Source: Litoribacillus peritrichatus (lineage in GTDB: Bacteria; Pseudomonadota; Gammaproteobacteria; Pseudomonadales; Litoribrevibacteraceae). From it: DNA of 64,000 nt. Below the pieces are notes generated by a model. That model did no database searches, was not told the origin of the DNA, and saw nothing but the letters and a program-made list of their open reading frames with translations. Below, one piece after another: positions 27,376 to 36,365 of this stretch (its first letter is position 1; each line of letters begins with the position of its first letter). The position numbers were made by a program, and so were the translations under genes. Location of the stretch: NCBI RefSeq assembly GCF_039537985.1, contig NZ_BAABBN010000012.1, positions 372,001-436,000 on the forward strand, read 5' to 3'.

Positions 27376-28203
27376 TTACTCAGTATATTTTTGGATGATC
27401 CGGTCAATCGTTCCGTCTTGCTTCATTGCTTTAATGGCTTGGTTGAAGCGAGGTAAAACATACGCTTTATCGGCGCGTATTTTAATTCCTAGCTTTGTAT
27501 TACTGAGCTGAAGGCCTCTTTGGAATTGGTTTGTTTCATACTTGAATTTGGAGGTAGTGTATTGAAACGCAATGGAGTCCATGAAAATAGCAGCAACCCG
27601 CCCCCTGACCAAGGTTTCTATTAAGCTCGGTTCACTGCCCACTTCGTTTTTCACGATCGAGCCATTTGAAAACGCCTCTTCAAACAAGGGATAATAATAG
27701 CCACGCAAAATATTGACCGTTTGCCCGTTCAGGTCCGAGGGTGTTTTTACCTCTATGAAACTGGATTTCAAAAAATAAATATACTCTTGGATAGACATCA
27801 CATCATCCGAGAAAACCATTTGATCAGACATCTCAGGGTCGTTCCAAAGCGGCGAGTCCAGAATCATAAAATCAGCCTCCCCCACCTCGAACATTTTCAT
27901 TGCTCTCTTGTTCGGTGCCAGCTGAATAGAAACCGTATCGCCCGTTCGTTTAACGACTTCGTTTAATATATCGACTCCAATACCAGAATACGATTCTTCA
28001 GTTGCCATGATAAACGGCGACCAAATGTCTGAAGCCGCATTAAAGTGCTCAGCATTGGCCTGCAGCGAAAAACACAGAAGAACGAAAGAAATGAGCCGTC
28101 TAACTTGGTTAAACTCTGATTCAGGTGGATTCGAATACACTCGCTTGAAACTCAATAGACCAAGTATCTCCATATACAATGCTATTCCGTTTTTTAGCAC
28201 CAT
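27376..28203 (-). CDS. Periplasmic substrate-binding protein (SBP_bac_3 type)
   Basis: 275 residues as drawn. The signal peptide core RRLISFVLLCFSLQANA lies unusually far in (residues about 35-51), so the true start may be further downstream than ATG 28203. The mature domain shows family-3 features: SYSGIGVDILNEVVKRTGD, GEADFMILDSPLWN, LNGQTVNILRGYYYPLFEEA and DGTIDRIIQKYTE. No transporter genes adjoin it. Confidence 0.82.
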   Translation of the reverse strand: MVLKNGIALYMEILGLLSFKRVYSNPPESEFNQVRRLISFVLLCFSLQANAEHFNAASDIWSPFIMATEESYSGIGVDILNEVVKRTGDTVSIQLAPNKRAMKMFEVGEADFMILDSPLWNDPEMSDQMVFSDDVMSIQEYIYFLKSSFIEVKTPSDLNGQTVNILRGYYYPLFEEAFSNGSIVKNEVGSEPSLIETLVRGRVAAIFMDSIAFQYTTSKFKYETNQFQRGLQLSNTKLGIKIRADKAYVLPRFNQAIKAMKQDGTIDRIIQKYTE

Positions 28204-28399
28204 TAAGCCATTTATAAAAACTTATTAGTATTTTGAGCTTAATAACTCTCTGAACTCTAGTCCTAATTTCAGGGGATGTCACGAAAGTTGAATACGAAAA
28301 TAAGCAAGATTAATACGTTGTAGACAATTTTTCGGAGTTTCTGGGCTAGAAGTGGCTAAGGCAGTGAGACTGGAGCGGATGAATTGATTCACAGGAAGC

Positions 28400-28434
28400 C
28401 CCCTGAGGTTCTGACCAGTGCAGAACCTCAGGGG
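28400..28434. terminator. Strong hairpin downstream of the metalloprotease
   Basis: CCCCTGAGGTTCTG and its exact complement form a 14-bp stem around ACCAGTG. It lies 28 bases after the protease stop. No T-run follows on the minus strand, so it may protect the mRNA end or terminate weakly. Confidence 0.55.
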
Positions 28435-28462
28435 AGAATATTTATAAAACTAAAGGCATTAA

Positions 28463-30205
28463 CTACTTAACGCTTAGGTTATCAATGTACACGTCCGTGG
28501 ACGGTTGGGGGCCAAATACATGCAAACGCATTTGAGTAATGGTTCCTTCTCCGCTGACCGTGAATTCGGTTTCAAGAGAGTTCCATTGAGACATAGACAC
28601 ATTTTTTTGAGCTAAACGCGTCCAATGACCTCCGGTATTATCCACATAATAAAGCCAGATCTGAGCAGAGTCTCTTGATCGCTGATCACTCTCTAAATAC
28701 ACATCAACAGACACCTGATAGGTTTTTCCTTGCTCTAAAAGACCATGAACATTATAGCCAGGGCCTGAATACCAATTCTCTCGTACAGTCGATACCAGGC
28801 TGTAATTGCCCTCTTTTGCAGATCGTGAAAGTGCCAAATTCGTTGTGAAGTAAGCTCCCCACCCTGTGGTTCCGTTTTCAAAACCTTCATCTACCAACAA
28901 AGTTGGTGCCTCTTTCACTCCGGTCTGGGAAAGTATCACTTCATCCACTAGGAAATCCGTACCGGATTGTGGGCCGTAAATTAACAACCCAATACTCTGA
29001 AGGTCACCAATGATATCGGGCTTAAAGATCTCATCGTATTGAGACAGACCATTGTCGGTTACTGACATTGAAGGTAAGTATTGATAGTGTGTTCCGGAGC
29101 TGTCCTTGATTTGTAACGCCATGCGCACATTATCACGGCTTGCTCCCGCTTCAATACCCAGTTTTGCTTTAACTTGATACTCGTAACCTGATTCAATGAC
29201 ATTCGTTAAATCCTGAAACGGACCGCCATAAAATTCTTGTCGGCCATTAACGGAAAGTAAAAGATCTTTACCACAGTCTGCTACGGTTTCCACGAGGCTT
29301 AAGTTGGCATCATTGAAAAAACTTTGCCAATTTTCCAGCGAAGTGAAATCACCGTTAATGATCAGGTTACCTTCGAGTTCTGGCTTATTACAAACAGGAA
29401 GATCACCTCCGTTATCCCCGCCTCCTGTATCAACAGCAGGAACAAAAGCGGCCACCTGTGAAGCAGTTATCTCAAGGTTGCCAACGGCGTCTGCTCCTCT
29501 GGAGAGAGACGCGTCTACGCCACAGGCCCTGTTTTCACATTTATTATGATCAGGGTTGGAAAGTTGTTGTAATTGGTTGTTTGTACCAAAAGCCTGAGGA
29601 TAAGCCATGATGGTACTGAATACACCGTATTCACCGTGTCCTCTGGCCCATGAGAAAATACCACCTTCAGAATTTTGTTCGTAGGAGTGCCCCAGACTCA
29701 TGTTATGCCCTAACTCATGAGTAAACGTGTTGTATCCGCAGTCCACACCAACAAGGCTGAAACCGACACTGGATGAATTACTGTAGAGAGTTTCTGTCTG
29801 TTCGTTTCCTTGCGGAACGTAACCAATACCGCACACATAACCCCCTTGCATCGGTTGACGCAGGTTTATAAGTGAAACCAGATCTGCACCATACTGCTGA
29901 CGTAATTTCGCAACATTTCTATTGGTTCTTAATGCGTCCAAATTTTCGCCATTAACGTAGGTATAGTTATCTTCTATTCTCTCAATACCCACCAAACGAA
30001 GCTTCATATCCACTTCGCTGTTCTGGTACGCCTGATTACTAAACTCAATGTATGCAGCTACACGTGCATCTATATCCTGGCCATTGCTGGTTTGCGTGGC
30101 TTCATCCACATACAGCACCAGCACATCAATGACTTCAGTGGCATTCACCACCGAACCAGACATTAACGTCACGGCAGCTAACGTTGCTCGACTAAATTTT
30201 TTCAT
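28463..30205 (-). CDS. Secreted reprolysin-like zinc metalloprotease with two C-terminal CBM-like domains
   Basis: 580 residues. A signal peptide ends near SVVNATE. The peptidase domain begins at once (EVIDVLVLYVDEATQ) and holds the metzincin motif HELGHNMSLGHS, followed by a Met-turn candidate (STIMAYPQAFG). An internal propeptide, normal for this family, is missing. Two tandem CBM4/9-like jelly-roll domains follow, about residues 280-425 and 430-580. Each begins with a GDF or EGF-N-x-W-type segment and ends with a DV/DFxVDE-type strand. AAAGGAC precedes ATG 30205. The upstream gene may supply the propeptide in trans. Confidence 0.9.
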   Translation of the reverse strand: MKKFSRATLAAVTLMSGSVVNATEVIDVLVLYVDEATQTSNGQDIDARVAAYIEFSNQAYQNSEVDMKLRLVGIERIEDNYTYVNGENLDALRTNRNVAKLRQQYGADLVSLINLRQPMQGGYVCGIGYVPQGNEQTETLYSNSSSVGFSLVGVDCGYNTFTHELGHNMSLGHSYEQNSEGGIFSWARGHGEYGVFSTIMAYPQAFGTNNQLQQLSNPDHNKCENRACGVDASLSRGADAVGNLEITASQVAAFVPAVDTGGGDNGGDLPVCNKPELEGNLIINGDFTSLENWQSFFNDANLSLVETVADCGKDLLLSVNGRQEFYGGPFQDLTNVIESGYEYQVKAKLGIEAGASRDNVRMALQIKDSSGTHYQYLPSMSVTDNGLSQYDEIFKPDIIGDLQSIGLLIYGPQSGTDFLVDEVILSQTGVKEAPTLLVDEGFENGTTGWGAYFTTNLALSRSAKEGNYSLVSTVRENWYSGPGYNVHGLLEQGKTYQVSVDVYLESDQRSRDSAQIWLYYVDNTGGHWTRLAQKNVSMSQWNSLETEFTVSGEGTITQMRLHVFGPQPSTDVYIDNLSVK

Positions 30206-30267
30206 ATTGGAAAGTCCTTTTTAACGAGAAAATTAATATTGATTGAATGTATTACAGTTAACTTCCT

Positions 30268-30972
30268 TTAATTTACAGGTTGATTTGGCGGATGCATTTC
30301 AATTCCTGTAACAGTGACGGAATCATCTTTATTGGAACTATTCTTATTAATATCGGCTTCATCTGTCATAGAGGTTTTACCAGTAGCATTATCAATAACA
30401 GCCGAAAAAATACCTTCAGAGGTAGAAACAACAACATAAGTACTGGTTTTTCCACGAGTAATAATAACGTTATCTTTATCAAGACCATTAAGGATTGGGC
30501 CCTTGAAAATTTCTACTCTGTTTAATTGATTGTGAGTAGACTTAATTTCAGTAAGAAGTGACTTATTTAACTGTGGAATCGGTATCTCTATTTTTTGACC
30601 GAGATGAATGGAGTCGACGACCTCTGGGCTGGTTGTAAGTGCTTTTGCAGCAACGCCGTTTATTTCAATATCAAGGGCATCTTCAATTTGGCTCCACAGA
30701 GTGATAGAGGATGGCCTATCTTTCACAGCGGCTATAGGTTCTGGGATAGGCCCAGATACAGGAGCCGAAGACGTGTTTCTGTTCACGGTCGATTGGGGTT
30801 CAGCCTTTGATAATTCGGGCAATGAAGACGGGTTTAATGATTGCTCAGTTTTTCTATTCTCCGCTTGTTGAGCATCCACTGACGGAGCATCCCCCTCTTC
30901 TTTTTGTATTAGCAAGATAATACTGACTATTGATATTAAAAAACCGAAGAACACCAGCAAAGGCTTATTCAT
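30268..30972 (-). CDS. Membrane-anchored protein with propeptide-like C-terminal domain
   Basis: 234 residues from ATG 30972, directly behind AAAAGGAG; an extension to 31011 is less likely. It has an N-terminal membrane anchor (LLVFFGFLISIVSIILLIQ) and a Pro/Ser/Glu-rich linker to about residue 85. The C-terminal domain (LGQKIEIPIPQLNKSLL, NRVEIFKGPI, TYVVVSTSEGIFSAVIDNAT) reads like the beta-rich propeptide that precedes reprolysin-type peptidases. It ends 62 bases before the propeptide-less protease gene, so a foldase or inhibitor role in trans is inferred. The family itself is not recognised. Confidence 0.6.
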   Translation of the reverse strand: MNKPLLVFFGFLISIVSIILLIQKEEGDAPSVDAQQAENRKTEQSLNPSSLPELSKAEPQSTVNRNTSSAPVSGPIPEPIAAVKDRPSSITLWSQIEDALDIEINGVAAKALTTSPEVVDSIHLGQKIEIPIPQLNKSLLTEIKSTHNQLNRVEIFKGPILNGLDKDNVIITRGKTSTYVVVSTSEGIFSAVIDNATGKTSMTDEADINKNSSNKDDSVTVTGIEMHPPNQPVN

Positions 30973-31011
30973 TTCAACTCCTTTTAAAATAGAAAATCTG
31001 TAAGACGACAA

Positions 31012-31452
31012 TATAAGTTACGATATTATTATTTTTCAGAAAAAATTACTAATTTATTAAATTTGAGCACCCACCTTCAAAACTAGCGTGAAATAAGTCT
31101 CAAATGCCATCAAGAAAATAATTTAAGTTAAAGAATAAATCCTAAATTCAGGCTAATTTCAGACATTAAGATACAATACTAAAAGAAACTGTTTGAATTA
31201 AGTAAGACGATAGTTTTGTTAGGGAGGGTTATTTAAGATGTACCTGGTTAAGTATTTTGTGACTCAGGCTTATAATAAAAGTCGTTTACATCACAGTTTC
31301 TTAATAAATAATAAAAACATCCGACATTGCCAACTACCGCACAATTTGTATTTTTTTTGCTTCTAGTCTGAAAAACAATTATCCACTCATTCATTAACGA
31401 TAGCGTCAGTTGTCTGTCAGGGCTCTATCTATACAACTTTGAGAGTTTTGTT
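31012..31452. other. A+T-rich intergenic stretch
   Basis: No gene can be supported in these 441 bases. A 42-codon frame at 31238-31366 has a Shine-Dalgarno-like AGGGAGGG but no recognisable product. Confidence 0.45.
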
Positions 31453-32032
31453 ATGGAAATGAAACTGTTCACCCGACCTACAAAGATTGCAGAACACGCG
31501 ATTCATTTCTGAAGCGATGCTGAAAATGCCATTATTGAACGAAACACGGTTATTAACTGTGACCGGGGCATCGGCCTAGGTCTAGGGAGCCGAGGGTATT
31601 CAGGAGGAATCGTTCGAAACAATGTAATTTATAGCAATAATTTTGGGCTGAATAATGATGTCGGAATTGGTCTTGAGAGCGCCAGCCATGTGAAGGTATA
31701 CAACAATACAATTTTTTTGGATCACCAATACAGCAATGCCATTGAATATCGATTTTCCCCATCAACCGACAATGTAATTTTCAACAATTTAACGAATAAA
31801 AGAATCCAGTCTCGAAATGATGGCACGGCAACGGTTCAATACTACTTAACCAATACAGAAAAACACTGGTTCGTGGATGTTGACTCTGGAAACCTGCATT
31901 TAGCGTCTCAAAAAAACCGAGGGCGATGACCAAGGACAATTACTCTCGGAAGTCACAAAAGACATAGACGGAGAGAACAGACCCATAGGTAATGGCGTGG
32001 ATATTGGGGCAGACGAGTTTAACGAACACTAA
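31453..32032 (+). pseudogene. Decayed parallel beta-helix protein
   Basis: Joining frames gives a beta-helix C-terminus. EHAIHF is followed by an in-frame TGA at about 31510 and then by AENAIIERNTVINCDRGIGL, GGIVRNNVIYSNNFGL and VYNNTIFLD. A run of seven A residues (31910-31916) carries a +1 shift. Removing one A restores LLSEVTKDIDGENRP and GNGVDIGADEFNEH, a typical end of such proteins. The 5' part, including any signal peptide, is missing. A stop, a frameshift and a 5' truncation together make it a pseudogene. Confidence 0.75.
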
Positions 32033-32531
32033 TATTACGACATCCGGCTCAAGCAAATAGCGTATCATTCTACAAGGAAGGGGCATGAGCCAGTTTAATC
32101 GGCCGAAAGGGGGTTCCGGTTATGGCCATCACCTGATCTGTAAAAACCTGGATCTTATCTGACAGGTTAGTTTGCTGAGTTTTGACGCAATCAGACCTCC
32201 CATATTCCTGGAGGTCGTTTCTACTGCCATCTCAGAACTTCCGCTTCTGCCCCGTTGCTGACTATGTGCCTGGCTTCTACTGGCATCTTGTATATCATCA
32301 AAAGCGGACATTGTTGCCCGCACATTAACCCCTTCGGTTTCTTGCCTTAGATATGAGCTTGGATTTAGTGACACTTTCTATGAAAAATTCTGCTTTGAAC
32401 AGTGAGGAATTCCTTAGAAATTTCTTAAAAGCCTTGGTACAGTTGAGCTGAGACAAATTCTGGAAAAGTAGATAAAGTAATGGACGGACCGGCAGGGTCC
32501 GTTCATTACTCTGTTATGAGTAAATTTAATC
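32033..32531. other. Non-coding stretch before the small-gene pair
   Basis: No gene is supported. An 81-codon minus-strand frame (32129-32374) has no recognisable product. A hairpin at 32479-32507 (AATGGACGGACC against GGGTCCGTTCATT, one mismatch) lies just before the first cassette-like gene. Confidence 0.45.
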
Positions 32532-32918
32532 ATGCCAACTCGAGAAGAAAAGAAGAAACTAAAAGAGAAAGCACGGGAACGCTCAAACCCTTCTTTTAAC
32601 CTTTTAGGTCCAGATGGAAAAGAGGTAGCAAAGGTGCTTTACAAGGGCTTCGACTTTCCTTGGTTATATGGAAACTTGCAGCCTTCTGAGAATTTTTCAG
32701 ACTATTCAGAGCTGTTTGAAAAAGTATCATCGCTTAAAAAACTTGAAGAAGAGTCATCTGAAAGTGGTAACGAAGAATTGGAAGAAAAATATTCTGACGA
32801 AGCGCGTAATATTCTAAATAAAATAAGTGATATGGGGTTTAAAATCCTCAACAGGAAAGGCGAAGAAATAAAATACACCACATTCAATATTGTAGGGTTA
32901 GAGTGGGAATACAAGTAA
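32532..32918 (+). CDS. Hypothetical protein of the cassette-like pair
   Basis: 128 residues, highly charged. The N-terminus is Lys/Glu-rich (REEKKKLKEKARERSNPSF). A possible small beta domain follows (NLLGPDGKEVAKVLYKGF). A helical region (KKLEEESSESGNEELEEKYS) is followed by FKILNRKGEEIKYT. No signal peptide is seen and the family is not recognised. The start is ATG 32532 with no clear ribosome binding site, as is common for integron cassettes. Its stop codon overlaps the left end of an attC-like site. Confidence 0.65.
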   Translation: MPTREEKKKLKEKARERSNPSFNLLGPDGKEVAKVLYKGFDFPWLYGNLQPSENFSDYSELFEKVSSLKKLEEESSESGNEELEEKYSDEARNILNKISDMGFKILNRKGEEIKYTTFNIVGLEWEYK

Positions 32919-32994
32919 CTCATACCAAGGCCAATCAAAATCGCCCACGCAAAAAGCGCGAGGGCTGGACCTCGCTGTCGTTTGGCCTTTGTTG
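32913..32994 (+). repeat. attC-like recombination site between two small genes
   Basis: An imperfect inverted repeat. The left arm AAGTAAC...CAAGGCCAA overlaps the stop codon of the preceding gene. The right arm TTTGGCCTTTGTTGGCG ends 17 bases before the next gene start. Outer boxes AAGTAAC and GTTGGCG each match 5 of 7 positions of the attC core pair (RYYYAAC/GTTRRRY), and the inner arms share GGCC-centred complementarity. Size (about 80 bp) and placement fit a 59-base element. No integrase is in the window. Confidence 0.45.
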
Positions 32995-33011
32995 GCGACG
33001 CTAACTTAATT

Positions 33012-33338
33012 ATGGGCGAAATTACAGATTCAATAGAGGACTATGAAGCGATATTGACTGAAGTTGGTCGAATGGCTATAGATGGATGTCTACCCTCTAC
33101 AATTCTGAAGTACTTGATTGAGAATCGAGGAATCAGCGGTAAAGCACAATTAATGGCAGTATTCCGAAATGGATTTGAAACTAATCTCGGAAGCGTTACC
33201 TGTATTGGTGGATGGTGGATTGACGGCAATTCTGAGCTTGATGATTCTCAAATTGACGACCTATTAAAACCGGTACTTGATGGTTTTATTAATCAGAAAA
33301 AGTTAACAAGTCATTGCAGCAGAAAATCTGTTGAATGA
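33012..33338 (+). CDS. Hypothetical protein of the cassette-like pair
   Basis: 108 residues from ATG 33012; an in-frame TTG at 32982 lies inside the attC-like arm. It is a soluble protein with a helical N-terminus (SIEDYEAILTEVGRMAIDG) and a central segment (GISGKAQLMAVFRNGFETNL, CIGGWWIDGNSEL). The family is not recognised. No Shine-Dalgarno sequence is visible. It is followed by another hairpin that may be a second cassette end. Confidence 0.6.
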   Translation: MGEITDSIEDYEAILTEVGRMAIDGCLPSTILKYLIENRGISGKAQLMAVFRNGFETNLGSVTCIGGWWIDGNSELDDSQIDDLLKPVLDGFINQKKLTSHCSRKSVE

Positions 33339-33364
33339 AGCGCTCAACATGTCTGCTCTGACAA

Positions 33365-33408
33365 CCAAAGCGGAAGCATTCGTCACTCAATCATAATGAC
33401 CGCTTTGG
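33365..33408. repeat. Inverted repeat after the second cassette-like gene
   Basis: CCAAAGCGG and CCGCTTTGG pair perfectly around a 26-base spacer. The long spacer argues against a terminator. With GCTCAAC (RYYYAAC) about 20 bases upstream it could be an eroded attC, but the expected right-hand GTTRRRY box is not convincing. Confidence 0.35.
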
Positions 33409-33563
33409 CGTATTAGCCGTCGAAAAAAACACTCCATAAAAGATTTGCTTAAATCACCCACATTAACAGAAGAATGTAAGGACATGTCTAACCTTCTAAT
33501 TCAGAGATGTTGGATCGGATCTTAATTTCTACACCTGATCTTGTTAATACCTGATCTATCAGA

Positions 33564-34787
33564 TCAAAGCATCACTTGCACTTGTAACTCTCCGATCAAA
33601 AAGCCGAGTGCGGCACCAGCAACAATCAAAGTTTTTTCGTCTTCCTTAAAGGCGGGTCTCAACAGCCCTTCAAACTCCTTTGGCGTAAGTTGATCCATGC
33701 GAGCAATAATGGTGTTGTTAATGTCGAGAGCATCCATAGCATACGCCTCTACGTGCCTTGAAGTTTCGGGCAGCATTTCCATACTCTTCTCCACCACATA
33801 ACTGCGGATCTCTTCAAACCGTTCTGAGCCCAACGCGTATTTCACTAAAGGACGTGCTCGCCCCAGTTGTTCTTCCGAAGCGACCTCAACGTGCTTTTGA
33901 ATGAGATCCACAAGGCGATCGGCACTGGGGCCTCGCATTACTTCTTCAATCATATTTGCAGGGGTCAATAACTCTTTGGCAATGAGAGTCGCATAGTCCT
34001 TTGCGACTTCCTGTTGCCGGGCAATGAACTTCCCCTGCACGTCAAAACCAAAGATTCTAATTTTATTTAAAGGTCTAAAGAGCAGCGTTAAGGCCAACCA
34101 ATCACTGAACAAGCCAACCGTTCCGCCGAATAAAGGCATTAACCAAGGTTGATGCCACACCAACCAACACCCCAACTGAACAACGCCTAAAACAAGTCCG
34201 AACCAAAACCCTGCATTGCGAAAAAAGACAAACTCCTTAGCCCCAATTTGACGAAAGATTTTATTCAATAACGCTTTGTCTTTAACCAGATTCGACACCA
34301 ACAGGTGTTTGATATCAATGTAGTGATTCGGGTCTTTTCGAATATCAAGCCAGATCGCTTCTGCGATGTCCGGTATTTCTTTTTGAATGCGCTTGATCAC
34401 GGCGTACTGAGCAAAGTTAGGAAGCCTGTGCCAATACTCCGGAACAAAGTTGTCTCCAACGTCCCGAATCATTCTGTCGGTCATTAATTTGAGATGCTGC
34501 TCTACTTCATTCACCATTCGTTGAATGTCCAAACGATCAATCAATTCTTCAAGAGTAAGCAACCGACTTAATAACAAATCAGTGGCCGAACCAGCCATTT
34601 TATCGGCTTTTCTGGGCACAACCCCCTGCCAACCAAAATACGGTTTTATGCCCTTAAACTCCACAGGCAAAAACATCATTTCCAAGGCCAGCACCTTAGT
34701 AATGTAGCCTACGAAGCCGGCAATTAAGGGCATCAGCAAATAGTGGGGGTTATTCTGTAGGTCTAACCAAATCTCATGTAATTCCAT
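33564..34787 (-). CDS. DUF445-family membrane protein
   Basis: 407 residues. Hydrophobic segments lie at the N-terminus (HYLLMPLIAGFVGYITKVLA), centre (AGFWFGLVLGVVQLGCWLVW; LMPLFGGTVGLFSDWLALTL) and C-terminus (LIVAGAALGFLIGELQV). Conserved DUF445 segments appear: GFVGYITKVLALEMMF, YFGWQGVVPRKADKMA, and LLFRPLNKIRIFGFDVQGKF followed by IARQQEVAK. The function is unknown. It is monocistronic and ends in Leu after QVQVM. Confidence 0.9.
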   Translation of the reverse strand: MELHEIWLDLQNNPHYLLMPLIAGFVGYITKVLALEMMFLPVEFKGIKPYFGWQGVVPRKADKMAGSATDLLLSRLLTLEELIDRLDIQRMVNEVEQHLKLMTDRMIRDVGDNFVPEYWHRLPNFAQYAVIKRIQKEIPDIAEAIWLDIRKDPNHYIDIKHLLVSNLVKDKALLNKIFRQIGAKEFVFFRNAGFWFGLVLGVVQLGCWLVWHQPWLMPLFGGTVGLFSDWLALTLLFRPLNKIRIFGFDVQGKFIARQQEVAKDYATLIAKELLTPANMIEEVMRGPSADRLVDLIQKHVEVASEEQLGRARPLVKYALGSERFEEIRSYVVEKSMEMLPETSRHVEAYAMDALDINNTIIARMDQLTPKEFEGLLRPAFKEDEKTLIVAGAALGFLIGELQVQVML

Positions 34788-35170
34788 TTAAATTCGTCGG
34801 CGTCCTGTTCTTATTATGGATAATTGACCAAGTAACTTTCATTCTACCCAATTTGGCCATAAAATTGACAGACAATCCAACAAAACAACCCTAACCTATT
34901 AAATGACTACTCTGAGTATTCAGGGTAATCGGTATAACCTTTATCTGTGCCACCATACATACTTTTTGAAGTGATTGCCGTTTGGCACCAACGCTCCGAT
35001 CAAGACCCCTTGCATGTTTGGATTCGAGAGCAATTAAAGCAACTCTAAGAAATTACGGCGCCCAGGAATAACGAGACCAGCCAAATAGACATTTAAGGTC
35101 CCAAAGGTAAATTTCCTACCTATACTGATTGCTACCCTCACAAAAAACAGGTCTAACACCTAATAACCCT
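34788..35170. other. Divergent intergenic region, DUF445 to diguanylate cyclase
   Basis: No gene or clear operator is seen in these 383 bases. They must hold promoters for both flanking genes. Confidence 0.5.
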
Positions 35171-36139
35171 ATGCTTGATGAAATCACCCAGTTTAAGTTC
35201 AGGCTTCGTTTATACCTTTCCGTTTTTGGCGTCGCAGCGGCCTCCTTCTTCAGTGCCTTGCAATACAGCCGAGGAGAAACGATCACCGCCACCATATCGT
35301 TTCTGGGCGGAATATACTTCATACTGGTGATCTACTTAATGATTCATAAACGTCATTATCTGTGGAAAGGCCGAGGTTTCCTGTTTTTTATTCCGATCAC
35401 TATCCTGAACATCATCTATTTACAACCCAGCTTTGGTATTTATTGGGCGTACGTCGGGGTCGTCAGTTTCTTTTTGGTGATGGAACTAAAAGAAGCTTCT
35501 CTGGGGGCACTGGCCTTCATCTCAGCCGTGTTTTATCTGGCCTACCCTCATTACCCGGATTACGTGCTTTACCGAATTTATGGCACCATTTTGCTGGTCG
35601 GACTCTTCACGTTCTCGTTTTCTTACTTGATTGAACGTCTGCACGAAAGAATTAACCAAATCGCCACCCATGATTCTCTGACCAACACCTTAAACCGCTA
35701 CACCTTTAATACGTCAATTGAAAAAGCGTTGAATGAGTTCAACCGATACCAAACACCAGCAACACTGTTATTGCTGGACCTGGATCACTTTAAAAAAATC
35801 AACGACATTCACGGCCACCAGACTGGCGACTACGTCTTAAAAAAGGTGTCTGATCTGCTATTGGATCGGCTTCGTTCAAGCGATCAGGTGTTCCGTTACG
35901 GGGGTGAAGAATTTGCCATTTTGTTGTCACAAACCAAGCTCGATATCGCCGTCCAACTTACCGAAGAGCTGAGAACCATGGTGGAAAGTCATGATTTCAA
36001 AATTGGTAAATCCGTCACCTTTAGCGGCGGGCTGTCAGAAGTACAAGAAGGCGACTGGGTAACCAGCTGGTTAAAGCGTTGCGATCAGGCACTTTATCAA
36101 GCGAAAGAAGACGGGAGGAACAAAATTGTGAAAAACTAA
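35171..36139 (+). CDS. Membrane diguanylate cyclase (GGDEF)
   Basis: 322 residues from ATG 35171; an in-frame TTG at 35129 is less likely. Six hydrophobic helices fill residues about 10-160. The GGDEF domain follows: DLDHFKKINDIHGHQTGDYV and the active site RYGGEEFAILL, so the A-site is intact. An RxxD-type inhibitory site is not evident before it. It makes c-di-GMP at the inner membrane. The sensory trigger of the seven-helix-like membrane part is unknown. It is a single gene. Confidence 0.92.
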   Translation: MLDEITQFKFRLRLYLSVFGVAAASFFSALQYSRGETITATISFLGGIYFILVIYLMIHKRHYLWKGRGFLFFIPITILNIIYLQPSFGIYWAYVGVVSFFLVMELKEASLGALAFISAVFYLAYPHYPDYVLYRIYGTILLVGLFTFSFSYLIERLHERINQIATHDSLTNTLNRYTFNTSIEKALNEFNRYQTPATLLLLDLDHFKKINDIHGHQTGDYVLKKVSDLLLDRLRSSDQVFRYGGEEFAILLSQTKLDIAVQLTEELRTMVESHDFKIGKSVTFSGGLSEVQEGDWVTSWLKRCDQALYQAKEDGRNKIVKN

Positions 36140-36365
36140 TAATCAACTCAATCACAACCAGCCAATTTTTTAATATTTCACATAAAAAAACAATTTTGAA
36201 AAATATCCGCTTTTTCTTAATTATCCGGATACCCCCCATCTTTTATTTTTGTATGTAATCCTCCGTAATTTAAATCTCCCTCTCATCTTCTACATTAAAA
36301 AATGCATCGAGCGTCATTTCAAAGACACGAGAGCAATCACAATAAAACCAGACAGGGAATAAATC

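Noticed and set aside
28400..28434. Hairpin considered as a mobile-element end
   Set aside because: No matching inverted copy, target duplication or transposase nearby.
31238..31366. 42-codon frame with a good Shine-Dalgarno sequence
   Set aside because: The product has no recognisable feature and the region is A+T-rich with decayed sequence next to it.
32129..32374. 81-codon minus-strand frame in the gap before the cassette-like genes
   Set aside because: Composition does not look like a folded protein and there is no ribosome binding site or family resemblance.
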